Part shown: piece after piece, positions 26,145 through 34,543 of the stretch
Position numbering within the stretch: the first letter of the stretch is position 1
Layout of the letters: every line of letters starts with the position of its first letter
NCBI RefSeq assembly: GCF_009741275.1
Contig: NZ_WOWS01000004.1
Coordinates: forward strand, 124,001-188,000
Direction: 5' to 3'
Source: Winogradskyella endarachnes
Lineage (GTDB): Bacteria; Bacteroidota; Bacteroidia; Flavobacteriales; Flavobacteriaceae
Length of the DNA: 64,000 nucleotides
Notes under the pieces: model-generated
Database searches by the model: none
What the model was told of the DNA's origin: nothing
What the model saw: only the letters and a program-made list of their open reading frames with translations
Program-made: the position numbers and the translations under genes

Positions 26145-27125
26145 TTAATTTATTACAATAGATTTAATCATAGCTTCTAACTCAAAAACATAGTCTCGTT
26201 TAGGTAATGATGGTGCATAAACATAGCCATCTGCAACCAAATATCTATTATTAATTTTATCTTCTATGGCATAGGTAATAAATGGCCCTCCCATACTGTA
26301 ACCTTGCATATCCCACATTCCTCTTACCTCGTAAGCTGGTTTATTGTCTATTATAGTTGTAAATAAAGATGGCGCATATGCTTCTTCTACTGCCATATAA
26401 ATACCGTCTTCTCCAAGAATTTTTTCTTTAGTGATTTTGTTTCGCATTTTAACAATATCTACGATTGTACTATCGCCTTTAGAAATGGTTTCTATTGGTA
26501 CTTCATAAAGCATTAAATCAATTGTTTTTGTGTTAGAAAGACTTTTTCTAATCCAAAAGAAGTCATCTTCTGCCTTACCTATTCTATAAGCTGAAGGAAT
26601 ATCAATAGTGATACCTAATTTATCTTCCATGGCTTTATCATCCATTAAAGACAGATTAATACGTCTTAAATTCTCCTTTACTTCTTCTTTATTAAATGCA
26701 TCGAGAATTTTGTACTTATTCTCTGTTAATTGCGCTATAATTTCTTTATCTGTTTTACCTGCTACAACAACAACTGTTTGTGGTTTAGCGTAAGCCTCAT
26801 GAAGCATTTTTGTTGTTGACTCTACATCTCCCTTTTCAATTTTTAAAACAATTCTACTACGTGCTGCAAATCCATCAAAAACTTGAGGTGGAATTTGTCT
26901 TACATCATACATTGGTTCATCTGTTGGTAAACCATTTAAAGGTGCTGCAAATATCTTCCTAATATTTTCACCAATATTGTCTTCCCATAACATGTTATCT
27001 ACAACAACAGATAATGTGTTTAAATTTCCATTAGAGTCTGGTAAGTATTTTTTGCCATCATCTTTTTTGGTTTCTCCACAAGACAATAACAATACACAAA
27101 ATAATAGAGTGTAAATCGCTTTCAT
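26145..27125 (-). CDS. DUF4837 family lipoprotein
   Basis: This 326-residue protein has a lipoprotein signal, MKAIYTLLFCVLLLSCGETK, with the lipid-modified cysteine at residue 16. The mature part contains LSVVVDNMLWEDNIGENIRK and LNGLPTDEPMYDVRQIPP, which match the Bacteroidota DUF4837 family. The later EVRGMWDMQGYSMGGPFITYAI segment is also characteristic. No function is known. It lies 23 bases after the lytic transglycosylase gene on the same strand, so a shared envelope role is possible. Confidence 0.88.
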   Translation of the reverse strand: MKAIYTLLFCVLLLSCGETKKDDGKKYLPDSNGNLNTLSVVVDNMLWEDNIGENIRKIFAAPLNGLPTDEPMYDVRQIPPQVFDGFAARSRIVLKIEKGDVESTTKMLHEAYAKPQTVVVVAGKTDKEIIAQLTENKYKILDAFNKEEVKENLRRINLSLMDDKAMEDKLGITIDIPSAYRIGKAEDDFFWIRKSLSNTKTIDLMLYEVPIETISKGDSTIVDIVKMRNKITKEKILGEDGIYMAVEEAYAPSLFTTIIDNKPAYEVRGMWDMQGYSMGGPFITYAIEDKINNRYLVADGYVYAPSLPKRDYVFELEAMIKSIVIN

Positions 27126-27148
27126 AGATTTAAGTTTTAATTGGTTAA

Positions 27149-28687
27149 TTACTGTGAAACAACAAGAATTGTTCCAATTTTAAGTTTATTACTGCTAATT
27201 TTATTCCAATCTTTTATATTTTGAACTGATACACCCGGAAATTTCTGAGCAATGGTCCAAAGTGAATCACCCGACTTCACTTTATAGGTTTGTTTTCCTT
27301 CAGTATTAATTACTTTTTTAGGTGGAGATGATACAGTAATTGCACCTCTATTTCTTGGATAAACGATTAACCTTTGTCCTATTTTTAGATTATTACTTCT
27401 TAAGCCATTCCATTGTTTTAATTGGCTTACTCTAACACCATATTTTCTGGCAATTTTACCTAAATAATCTCCGTTTTTTACTCTGTAACTTACTTTAGTA
27501 TCTGCGTTAAAAAGTTGCGGCAAAGGTTTTTCTCGTTGATCAAATTCTGTCTTTGCAAAGTCGTAAATAAGATTTTCATTGGTTACAAAAGTACCTACGG
27601 CTGCTCTAGGTAATCTTAATACATGAGTTTTACCTTCAATCTTTGGAATAATATCTAATTTATATGAAGGATTTAGAAACTGTAATTCCTCAATTTTAAT
27701 ACCTGTTGCCTCTGCAATATGATCTAAAGAAATCATTCTTTTTACATGTACTGTATCTGTTTCTATTAATTGAAAAGGTGGTCTTTCTGGTTTAAAACCG
27801 TGTTCTTCGGCATATTCAAAAATATACATAGTTGCCAAAAAGGCCGGAACATAACCCGCCGTTTCTCTCGGTAAATTACTTCTTATATTCCAATAATTCT
27901 TATAGCCACCAGATCGTCTTATAGCTTTATTTACATTTCCAGGTCCAGAATTATATGCTGCCAAAGCCAAATCCCAATCTCCAAAAATTCGGTACATTCT
28001 TCCTAAATATTCTGCAGCCGCTGTTGTAGATTTAATAGGATCTCTTCTATCATCTACATAGCTACTAACATTTAAATTGTGTTCCTTTCCAGTACCATAC
28101 ATAAACTGCCATAAACCTGTTGCTCCTACTCTAGAGCGTGCTCTAGGTTTTAAAGCAGATTCTACTATGGCCAAATATTTCATTTCTAGTGGAATATCAT
28201 GGTTGTCAAACTCTTGTTCAAACATTGGAAAGTAAAAATGACTTAAGCCCATTAAACGCTCCATAGACGATCGTCTATGTTTTAAATACCCCTTTATTAC
28301 ACTTTCTAATGAAGGATTATATTCTACATTAAACGGTGTTCTAGCATTTAATGTTGCTAACCTAGCCTTTAAGGTATCTGTAGGTAAATCTGGATAGTAA
28401 ACGGGTTTATAATCTAATTCAGTTACAGATTTATATATAGTATCATAAAGTGAATTACTATAAAGCTCTTTTAACCATTTTTCATCTAATTCAGCAGCTT
28501 CTGGTAAATCTTTTAAGGTTTTTATATCAAAAGTATCTGTTTTGGCTTTGATATCTTTTTCATTTGAAAAAAGCTTACCATCTATAACTTTTCCTTTAGA
28601 TGAACTAATACTATCCGTTTTTATTTGCGAAAATCCATTAAAAAAAGACAAGCATAAGCAAGCCCATAAAAACATTTTTGATGTCAT
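27149..28687 (-). CDS. membrane/periplasmic lytic transglycosylase with two LysM domains (MltD-like)
   Basis: A signal peptide (SKMFLWACLCLSFFNGFSQ) precedes an SLT-type transglycosylase domain. Its hallmark is KYLAIVESALKPRARSRVGA (catalytic glutamate near residue 175), followed by TGLWQFMYGTGKEHNL and LALAAYNSGPGNVNKAIRR. Two LysM peptidoglycan-binding domains follow at about residues 407-450 (YRVKNGDYLGKIARKYGVRV) and 466-511 (YKVKSGDSLWTIAQKFPGVS). It cleaves glycan strands to 1,6-anhydromuramyl products. The 512-residue length is typical of MltD homologues. It lies 70 bases downstream of pgk and is followed closely by the DUF4837 gene. Confidence 0.93.
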   Translation of the reverse strand: MTSKMFLWACLCLSFFNGFSQIKTDSISSSKGKVIDGKLFSNEKDIKAKTDTFDIKTLKDLPEAAELDEKWLKELYSNSLYDTIYKSVTELDYKPVYYPDLPTDTLKARLATLNARTPFNVEYNPSLESVIKGYLKHRRSSMERLMGLSHFYFPMFEQEFDNHDIPLEMKYLAIVESALKPRARSRVGATGLWQFMYGTGKEHNLNVSSYVDDRRDPIKSTTAAAEYLGRMYRIFGDWDLALAAYNSGPGNVNKAIRRSGGYKNYWNIRSNLPRETAGYVPAFLATMYIFEYAEEHGFKPERPPFQLIETDTVHVKRMISLDHIAEATGIKIEELQFLNPSYKLDIIPKIEGKTHVLRLPRAAVGTFVTNENLIYDFAKTEFDQREKPLPQLFNADTKVSYRVKNGDYLGKIARKYGVRVSQLKQWNGLRSNNLKIGQRLIVYPRNRGAITVSSPPKKVINTEGKQTYKVKSGDSLWTIAQKFPGVSVQNIKDWNKISSNKLKIGTILVVSQ

Positions 28688-28757
28688 GGTTTGAAAATTG
28701 ATTCTTATTAAGCAACGTTACAATAACGTTAGAATCGCTAAAAATAGTGTTTTTTTA

Positions 28758-29948
28758 CTACTCTTCTAATATGGCAGCAATACCTGGAAGTGTTTTACCT
28801 TCTAGGCTTTCTAGCATAGCTCCTCCTCCTGTACTTACATAACTTACCTTATCTTCAAAACCAAATTCTTTTACGGCTGCTACAGAATCTCCTCCTCCAA
28901 CTAAAGAAAAAGCACCATTTTTGGTAGCATTGGCTATAGAATTACCAAGTGCTATAGTTCCTTTAGAAAAGGTTTCCATTTCAAAAACACCTAAAGGACC
29001 ATTCCATAAAATGGTATTGCATTTGTTAACAACATCATCAAAAATCTCTATAGACTTATGTCCTGCATCTAAACCTTGCCATCCATCTGGTATATTAAAA
29101 ACATCAACAAGTTGTGTATTTGCATCATTGCTAAATGCATCGGCAGCTATAACATCTACTGGTAAATGAACTTGTACTCCTTTTGCTTCGGCTTGCTTTA
29201 AAATATCTAATGCTAATTCCATTTTATCATCTTCGCAGATAGAATCACCAACCTTGCCTCCTCTTGCTTTAATGAAGGTAAACGTCATTCCTCCACCAAT
29301 AATTAAATGATCTACTTTGTCTAAGATATTTTCAATGACCGTAATTTTTGAAGATACTTTAGCTCCTCCAAGAACTGCTAAAACAGGCTTTTCTCCATCT
29401 TCTAATACCTTTTTTATACTCTCTATTTCTTTAGCCAATAAACTTCCAAAGCATTTAGCATCTTTAAAAAACTCAGCTACAATTGTAGTAGAGGCATGTG
29501 CCCTGTGTGCTGTACCAAAGGCATCGTTTACATAAACATCACCTAATTTAGATAACTGCTCTGCAAAGGCCTTATCTCCTTGCTTTTCTTCATCATGAAA
29601 TCTTAAATTTTCAAGTAATAAAATTTCACCAGGTTGCAATGCATTTGCTTTTTCTTCAGCTTCTTCTCCAACACAATCACTAGCAAATTTGACTTCTACA
29701 CCAAGAATATCTTCAATTTTTGGAATAATGTGTTTTAAAGAAAACTCCTCTTGTACACCTTTTGGTCTGCCTAAGTGCGACATTAAAACACAGCTTCCAC
29801 CATCTTCTAAAATTTTAATAATTGTTGGTTTTGCAGATACAATTCTAGTTGCGTCTGTAACATCAAAATTATCATTTAATGGCACATTAAAATCTACTCT
29901 GATTAGTGCTTTTTTATTTTGAAAATTGAAATCGTTTAGTGTCTTCAT
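28758..29948 (-). CDS. pgk: phosphoglycerate kinase
   Basis: Pgk transfers phosphate between 1,3-bisphosphoglycerate and ADP in glycolysis and gluconeogenesis. I place the start at 29948 ([20 protein letters not shown]), giving 396 residues, the usual bacterial length. An earlier in-frame ATG at 30038 adds 30 unrelated residues and lies upstream of the likely promoter. [43 protein letters not shown] and GGGDSVAAV are family motifs. It is followed by the lytic transglycosylase gene. Confidence 0.97.
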   Translation of the reverse strand: MKTLNDFNFQNKKALIRVDFNVPLNDNFDVTDATRIVSAKPTIIKILEDGGSCVLMSHLGRPKGVQEEFSLKHIIPKIEDILGVEVKFASDCVGEEAEEKANALQPGEILLLENLRFHDEEKQGDKAFAEQLSKLGDVYVNDAFGTAHRAHASTTIVAEFFKDAKCFGSLLAKEIESIKKVLEDGEKPVLAVLGGAKVSSKITVIENILDKVDHLIIGGGMTFTFIKARGGKVGDSICEDDKMELALDILKQAEAKGVQVHLPVDVIAADAFSNDANTQLVDVFNIPDGWQGLDAGHKSIEIFDDVVNKCNTILWNGPLGVFEMETFSKGTIALGNSIANATKNGAFSLVGGGDSVAAVKEFGFEDKVSYVSTGGGAMLESLEGKTLPGIAAILEE

Positions 29949-29990
29949 GAGAATATAAATAAGTTGTGAAAAATTTTTTATTTTGAATAA

Positions 29991-29998
29991 CAAATATA
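29991..29998 (-). promoter_or_regulatory. -7 promoter element of pgk
   Basis: On the minus strand this reads TATATTTG, a full TAnnTTTG match, about 43 bases before the pgk ATG at 29948. No clear TTG is seen at the -33 distance. Its position argues against the longer start at 30038. Confidence 0.5.
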
Positions 29999-30168
29999 AA
30001 GATTTGAAAGTTAAAATATAGACTTCATAGTGTTCCAATTAAGTAATAACACACTATTATTTACGATAACCTTTTCGTAATTACGTAATTTTTAAACAAA
30101 AAATTCAATTAAAGATTTTACGTATATCTTCCATCTAAAATTTAAATAACAGATTGATAAAAAAAACA

Positions 30169-30176
30169 TAGTTTTG
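30169..30176 (+). promoter_or_regulatory. -7 promoter element of the holB-like gene, implying a near-leaderless mRNA
   Basis: TAGTTTTG matches TAnnTTTG and ends only 4 bases before the ATG at 30181. If used, transcription would begin at or within a few bases of the start codon. No strong -33 element is visible. Confidence 0.45.
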
Positions 30177-30180
30177 CGTT

Positions 30181-31335
30181 ATGCAATTTTCTGAAGTTTT
30201 AGGGCAAAAACATATTAAAAATCATCTTACCACAAGCGTTGATGCTGGTAGAATAGCGCATGCACAATTATTTGTTGGTCCGGAAGGTTCTGGTACGTTA
30301 CCTATGGCTTTAGCTTATGCACAGTATATACTTTGCAATAATACCAATGGCGAAAATAGTGGAGGAAACGACAGTTGTAATCTTAAATTTAAAAACTATT
30401 CGCATCCAGATTTACATTTTGCTTTTCCGGTAACCACAAGTGATAAGGTAAAAAGTAAACCCGTTTCTAGTTTTTATCTCGAAGAATGGCGACAACTCCT
30501 AGACCAACAACCTTATGGTAACCTATTCGATTGGTATAAAATGCTTGGCGTTGATAATAAACAAGGGCAAATTGGTGTTGAAGAAGCCTTACAAATTGTA
30601 AAATCTCTGACACTAAAATCTTACGAAGGTGGTTACAAGGTAATGCTAATTTGGATGGCCGAAAAGATGAATTCAGCTAGTGCAAACAAACTACTTAAAC
30701 TCATTGAAGAGCCACCAGAAAAAACCATATTTATACTTATTGCTGAAGATGAGGAGCAAATTATTAATACAATACGCTCGCGTTGTCAAATTTTACATTT
30801 TCCGCCTTTAGCTGAGGACGCTATTTCTGAAGCTTTGGTTAAAAACTATCAAATTGAGCAATCTATTGCTATTAAAATTGCACATCAGGCTAATGGAAAT
30901 TACAACAAAGCTTGCGATTTAATTTACCAAGATAGTGAAGATATACAATTTGAAAAATGGTTTGTTATATGGATTCGTTCTGCATTTAAAGCTAAAGGTA
31001 ATAAAGCGGCTATTCACGATTTAATTTCTTGGTCTGAAGAAATTGCTAAAACAGGACGAGAAACTCAGAAGAAATTTCTCAACTTTTGCTTAGATTATTT
31101 TAGACAGGCCTTACTACTTAATTATAAGGCCAATGAATTGGTGTATTTAGAACCAAAATCAGATAATTTTAAGCTTGAAAACTTTGCGCCTTTTGTTCAT
31201 AATTCTAATATTATGGAAATCTCAGAGCAATTGCAAGATGCTATTTATCACATAGAGCGTAATGGTAATTCTAAGATAATTTTAACGGATTTATCTATAA
31301 AACTTACTAGATTATTACATAAAAAATCTGAATAA
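30181..31335 (+). CDS. holB: DNA polymerase III subunit delta-prime
   Basis: The delta-prime subunit is the stator of the clamp loader that places the sliding clamp on DNA. This 384-residue AAA+ protein opens with FSEVLGQKHIKNHLTTSVDAGRIAHAQLF, has a degenerate Walker A (GPEGSGTLPMALAYA, without the GKT) as expected for delta-prime, and then NKLLKLIEEPPEKTIFILIA and IRSRCQILHFPPL, the sensor and S-R-C motifs. The tail is helical. Zinc-binding cysteines of the family appear reduced here. It is convergent with the MFS gene with a 1-base gap. Confidence 0.9.
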   Translation: MQFSEVLGQKHIKNHLTTSVDAGRIAHAQLFVGPEGSGTLPMALAYAQYILCNNTNGENSGGNDSCNLKFKNYSHPDLHFAFPVTTSDKVKSKPVSSFYLEEWRQLLDQQPYGNLFDWYKMLGVDNKQGQIGVEEALQIVKSLTLKSYEGGYKVMLIWMAEKMNSASANKLLKLIEEPPEKTIFILIAEDEEQIINTIRSRCQILHFPPLAEDAISEALVKNYQIEQSIAIKIAHQANGNYNKACDLIYQDSEDIQFEKWFVIWIRSAFKAKGNKAAIHDLISWSEEIAKTGRETQKKFLNFCLDYFRQALLLNYKANELVYLEPKSDNFKLENFAPFVHNSNIMEISEQLQDAIYHIERNGNSKIILTDLSIKLTRLLHKKSE

Positions 31336-31336
31336 A

Positions 31337-32485
31337 CTATAGATTATCTTTTTGAGTTTTAAAAAACAATTGAGAAATTGGTATAAACATGGCTCCACAA
31401 AACACTAAGGTAAAAAAGGCCTTTTTTAACCCAAAATTATGCGATAAATAGCCTATTAATGGTGGCCCAATAAACATGCCTACAATTGCATAAGTACCTA
31501 TTATTGAAATAGCCATGCCTGGCGAATACTTTTTTGATTTACCGGCCAAAATATAAGTCATAGGAAAAATAGCTGAAACACCTATTCCTACTAAGCAAAA
31601 GCCTATTAAAGCGGTCCAAAATTTTGGTAATAAAATAGTAGTTAAAGTACCTGTAGAAATTAACAAACCACTAATGATATAGAGCTTTGGCATACCTATT
31701 TTATCTAGAATTTGGTCTAGAAAAAAACGCGATGATGCCATAAAAATCATAAAAATTAAATAACCATAGGTAAATACCTCTTCTTTAACCACTTCTTTAA
31801 AATATATACCACTCCAATCAAACATACCTCCTTCACATAAAGCAGCAAAAAAGATCAGTAAACCTAAATAAAATATAAATGGGTCTGGTTTACCAATAAT
31901 TAACTTATTTCCTGTAGTAGATTTATCCTTTGTTAGCGTGTTTTTATAAGCTGCCATAACAGCAATAATGGTTATTAAAGCAACAATTAAGAAGTGATTT
32001 TTAATATTAACCCTAAACTCTACCATAATTGTAGAAAATAAGACGCCTATAACACCTCCAAGACTCCAAATACCATGAAAGGAACCAATAATTTTTTTAT
32101 CAAACAGACTTTGTAACGTAATAGATTGCGCATTCATTGCAATATTTAAAACACGCATGCAAATAGAGAATATTGCCAAAACAATAATTAAAAGAAACGT
32201 GCTTTGCACAAGGCTTATTCCTAATAGAGCAAAGGCAAAAAATAGAAAAGAAAACAGTAGTAAATCTCTATTATTAAATTTAGAAATTAACCAGCCAGAT
32301 GATACTGTACCTATTAAAGCAGCTATTGGCATTACAAGTAAAATACTACCTAATTGAGCGTCATTTAAATTAAAAAATTCCTTTAACGTAGGAATACGAG
32401 ATGCCCAAGTGGCAAAACACAAACCAGACAGAAAAAAATAGACACTTAAGGCAATTCTATTTGTTTGTTTAGTTTTCAAACGCAA
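31337..32485 (-). CDS. major facilitator superfamily transporter
   Basis: A 382-residue protein with about twelve helices. SGLCFATWASRIPTLKEFFNLNDAQLGSILLV at the N-terminus and WLISKFNNRDLLLF, the loop 2-3 type motif, place it in the MFS, close to the flavobacterial YbjJ-like group with sequences such as ATWASRIP. The substrate cannot be inferred. It lies 78 bases after the OmpH gene behind a terminator, so it probably has its own promoter. Confidence 0.88.
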   Translation of the reverse strand: MRLKTKQTNRIALSVYFFLSGLCFATWASRIPTLKEFFNLNDAQLGSILLVMPIAALIGTVSSGWLISKFNNRDLLLFSFLFFAFALLGISLVQSTFLLIIVLAIFSICMRVLNIAMNAQSITLQSLFDKKIIGSFHGIWSLGGVIGVLFSTIMVEFRVNIKNHFLIVALITIIAVMAAYKNTLTKDKSTTGNKLIIGKPDPFIFYLGLLIFFAALCEGGMFDWSGIYFKEVVKEEVFTYGYLIFMIFMASSRFFLDQILDKIGMPKLYIISGLLISTGTLTTILLPKFWTALIGFCLVGIGVSAIFPMTYILAGKSKKYSPGMAISIIGTYAIVGMFIGPPLIGYLSHNFGLKKAFFTLVFCGAMFIPISQLFFKTQKDNL

Positions 32486-32503
32486 TAGTTGTTTTTATTT
32501 AAA

Positions 32504-32533
32504 CTAAAAAAAGTCAAGCTTTTCACCTGACTC
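32504..32533 (-). terminator. terminator after the OmpH lipoprotein gene
   Basis: On the minus strand AGTCAGG (32532-32526) pairs with CTTGACT (32518-32512) around a 7-base loop, with one G-T pair, and is followed by a T-run. It separates the OmpH gene from the MFS gene. Confidence 0.65.
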
Positions 32534-32563
32534 TAAGATTATTTCATTTCAAAATGTTGAAAT

Positions 32564-33097
32564 TTATTCTTCAGACTTAACGTCTTCTTTTTCAGAATCT
32601 TTATTTAACGCTGAAAGTATTTCTTCTGTAATATCATTTGTATCATTACCATATAAAACACTTCCGGCATCGTTAGCACCTAGAATATAAGTATATCCAT
32701 TAGTTTTACCATAATCTTTAATAAAAGCTTTTACTTCTTTTACTATAGTATCTAATTGCTTTTGCCCTTCTGCAGTTAAAGCTTTTTCTTCATTGCTTAT
32801 TTGATAATCTTGCATTTGTTTTTTCTGCAAGAGCGTATTGTATTTTTCTTCTGCTACACTTTGCTTCATTTTTGATGCTGACGCTTGAAAAGCTTGCGCT
32901 TCCATTTGGATCATTTTATTAAGACTATCTGCCTTTTTATTAAAAGCATCTATTTTGGTTTTAAAGTTTGCCTCAAAATCAACTTTCTTATTAAATTCGT
33001 TCACCACTTTTGCATTATCTACAAAAGCGATTTTTTGTTGTTCTTGGCAAGAAGCCGCTCCAACTAAAATTATTAAACCTAAAATTATTTTTTTCAT
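32564..33097 (-). CDS. OmpH/Skp family periplasmic chaperone-like lipoprotein
   Basis: This 177-residue protein has a lipoprotein signal, MKKIILGLIILVGAASCQEQ, with cysteine 17. QKIAFVDNAKVVNEF is the Skp/OmpH beta-strand motif. A long charged helical region follows (about residues 45-125, KADSLNKMIQMEAQAFQASA and similar), as in the tentacle helices of the family. The C-terminus DAGSVLYGNDTNDITEEIL corresponds to the conserved end. Skp-type proteins escort outer-membrane proteins. Lipidation would tether this one, unlike soluble Skp. It has its own upstream -7 element and downstream terminator. Confidence 0.87.
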   Translation of the reverse strand: MKKIILGLIILVGAASCQEQQKIAFVDNAKVVNEFNKKVDFEANFKTKIDAFNKKADSLNKMIQMEAQAFQASASKMKQSVAEEKYNTLLQKKQMQDYQISNEEKALTAEGQKQLDTIVKEVKAFIKDYGKTNGYTYILGANDAGSVLYGNDTNDITEEILSALNKDSEKEDVKSEE

Positions 33098-33163
33098 TTT
33101 GTCTTGTTATTTACTTTTTATGAAATCTAAAATCTTTCTTGTTATGTTTCAATTTAATTTTTG

Positions 33164-33171
33164 CAAATGTA
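33164..33171 (-). promoter_or_regulatory. -7 promoter element of the OmpH lipoprotein gene
   Basis: On the minus strand this reads TACATTTG, a TAnnTTTG match, about 66 bases upstream of the ATG at 33097. The -33 region has only TTT. Confidence 0.42.
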
Positions 33172-33352
33172 TAAAACTTAGTCTCTGAAATATCGAAAAA
33201 TTTAAATATTGATATTTTCTATAGAAAACAGACTCCTTTATTTTTAAAACCTATTAAAAACGACTTCATTTAAGACGTTTTAAGCGCATTTCTAAAATTT
33301 CTGGTATATTTAGGCCTTACGCTCTAAGAAGTAAATAAAGAAGGTGTTTAAA

Positions 33353-34213
33353 TCACAAATTAGCATTCTTAAGCATATAAATATGTGAAGAATACTCTTT
33401 AGAGCGTTTTGCTTTCCGGTTTGATTGCCAAGCAATCCAAAATGCTTTCACAGCATTCATATATCCAGATTTATATTTTTCTGAAAGTAAACATACGTAA
33501 TAAGCATCAAATTTCATTGGTAAGATATTTTCTAAAGTCATACTTTTCTTTTTGAATAATTCTAAAATCGATGTTTTAGAAAAATGCCAAAGATGTCTTG
33601 GCACATCATAAGCTGCCCAAAAGTTTTTGTAATACTGCGCATCGTAACTTTTATAGTTAGGAACTGCAATGACCAAAGTACCATTTGGCTTTAATAAGGA
33701 TTTAAATAATGCCGTGTGCATTTCTAAATCTGGTAAATGCTCTAGCACATGCCATAGCGTAATCACATCAAAACTGTTAGGTTTTAATTTTGATAATTCT
33801 TCGGTTTCATAGACAGCATTGTTGGTTTTGGAATTTGCAATTTGTCTTGCGCTTTCATTTGGTTCTATTCCTGTAATATTCCAATTATCATTTAAAGCCG
33901 TTTGTAAAAAATCACCTGTTCCGCATCCTATATCTAAAAGTTGTTTTGTTTCTGATTGAAAAGAATTGATTAATTTAAGTTTTCGCTTTAGAGAAATTGC
34001 CCTCACTTTGTGATAGGCAAATTCTAATAGATTTCGCTTCGTATCTGTATGCGAAATATAATCTTCACTTTTATAATATTCTGAAAGTTTTTCACCTTTA
34101 GGTTCTGGATAAGTTTCTAACATATCGAGTGCCTTATTGTATAACAATTGGAACTCTTCTTTTGAAACGGAATGGTCTTTTAGGGTTAGGTATGTTGGTT
34201 TATTGTTTGGCAC
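33353..34213 (-). CDS. class I SAM-dependent methyltransferase
   Basis: This 286-residue protein has motif I QLLDIGCGTGDFLQTAL (residues 91-107), FDVITLWHVLEHLPDLE (motif IV-type region of the UbiG/type 11 and 12 group), and LKPNGTLVIAVPNYKSYDA as the post-IV motif. The substrate is unknown; the DVPRHLWHF segment is frequent in methyltransferases annotated for glycan or lipid modification. It stands alone, downstream of the repeat-containing gap next to mnmG. Confidence 0.87.
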   Translation of the reverse strand: MPNNKPTYLTLKDHSVSKEEFQLLYNKALDMLETYPEPKGEKLSEYYKSEDYISHTDTKRNLLEFAYHKVRAISLKRKLKLINSFQSETKQLLDIGCGTGDFLQTALNDNWNITGIEPNESARQIANSKTNNAVYETEELSKLKPNSFDVITLWHVLEHLPDLEMHTALFKSLLKPNGTLVIAVPNYKSYDAQYYKNFWAAYDVPRHLWHFSKTSILELFKKKSMTLENILPMKFDAYYVCLLSEKYKSGYMNAVKAFWIAWQSNRKAKRSKEYSSHIYMLKNANL

Positions 34214-34295
34214 TAATTCGAAGGTAATAATGGTTTATCAAATAGTAATTTTGAACTTGAACTAAATTTATTCTTATAATCTTAATCGTTTTTCT

Positions 34296-34326
34296 AACAC
34301 CCCTAAAGTCCGCTCAAGGGGACAAT
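34296..34326 (+). repeat. REP-like element, left copy
   Basis: A 31-base unit beginning AACACCCCTAAAGTC and ending CAAGGGGACAAT. It equals the reverse complement of 34414-34444 except at one base. It is internally self-complementary around the CTCAAGGGG/CCCC core. GC-rich blocks of this kind stand out in this AT-rich genome and look like the REP-type repeats scattered in flavobacterial chromosomes. Confidence 0.8.
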
Positions 34327-34413
34327 TTATATTTTAAAAATTTTATTTACTGATAAAAAAGGTCTATTTAAAACAAATATTTATAATCAGAACCACTAAA
34401 TATTAATAGAACG

Positions 34414-34444
34414 ATTGTCCCCTTGAGGGGACTTTAGGGGTGTT
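34414..34444 (-). repeat. REP-like element, right inverted copy
   Basis: The reverse complement matches the left copy at 30 of 31 bases. The two copies face each other across 87 bases of AT-rich sequence and could form a long stem in single-stranded DNA or RNA. Confidence 0.8.
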
Positions 34445-34466
34445 TATTTGCACAAATAAAACAATT

Positions 34467-34482
34467 TGTTTCACGTGGAACA
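34467..34482. promoter_or_regulatory. parS: parS-like ParB-binding site downstream of mnmG
   Basis: TGTTTCACGTGGAACA has the CACGTG core and the TGTT/AACA ends of the widely conserved chromosomal parS site, with one break in the palindrome. A second, perfect site lies on the other side of mnmG. ParB binding here is inferred. Confidence 0.8.
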
Positions 34483-34543
34483 TTAAAATAATGTTTCATG
34501 AGATTAGCTTCGCTGAAACTTCGATTTCCTATTTAAAAGATAT

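Larger units (their letters stand above)
34214..34543. other. intergenic region between methyltransferase gene and mnmG with inverted repeat and parS-like site
   Basis: This 330-base gap holds no gene. It contains two inverted near-identical 31-base repeats (34296-34326 and 34414-34444) and a parS-like palindrome at 34467-34482, listed separately. A weak hairpin GTTTCA/TGAAAC lies at about 34493-34519, without a T-run. Confidence 0.8.

Noticed and set aside
29949-30038. 30-residue N-terminal extension of phosphoglycerate kinase
   Set aside because: The extension is unlike the family, lies upstream of the -7 element and makes the protein longer than normal.
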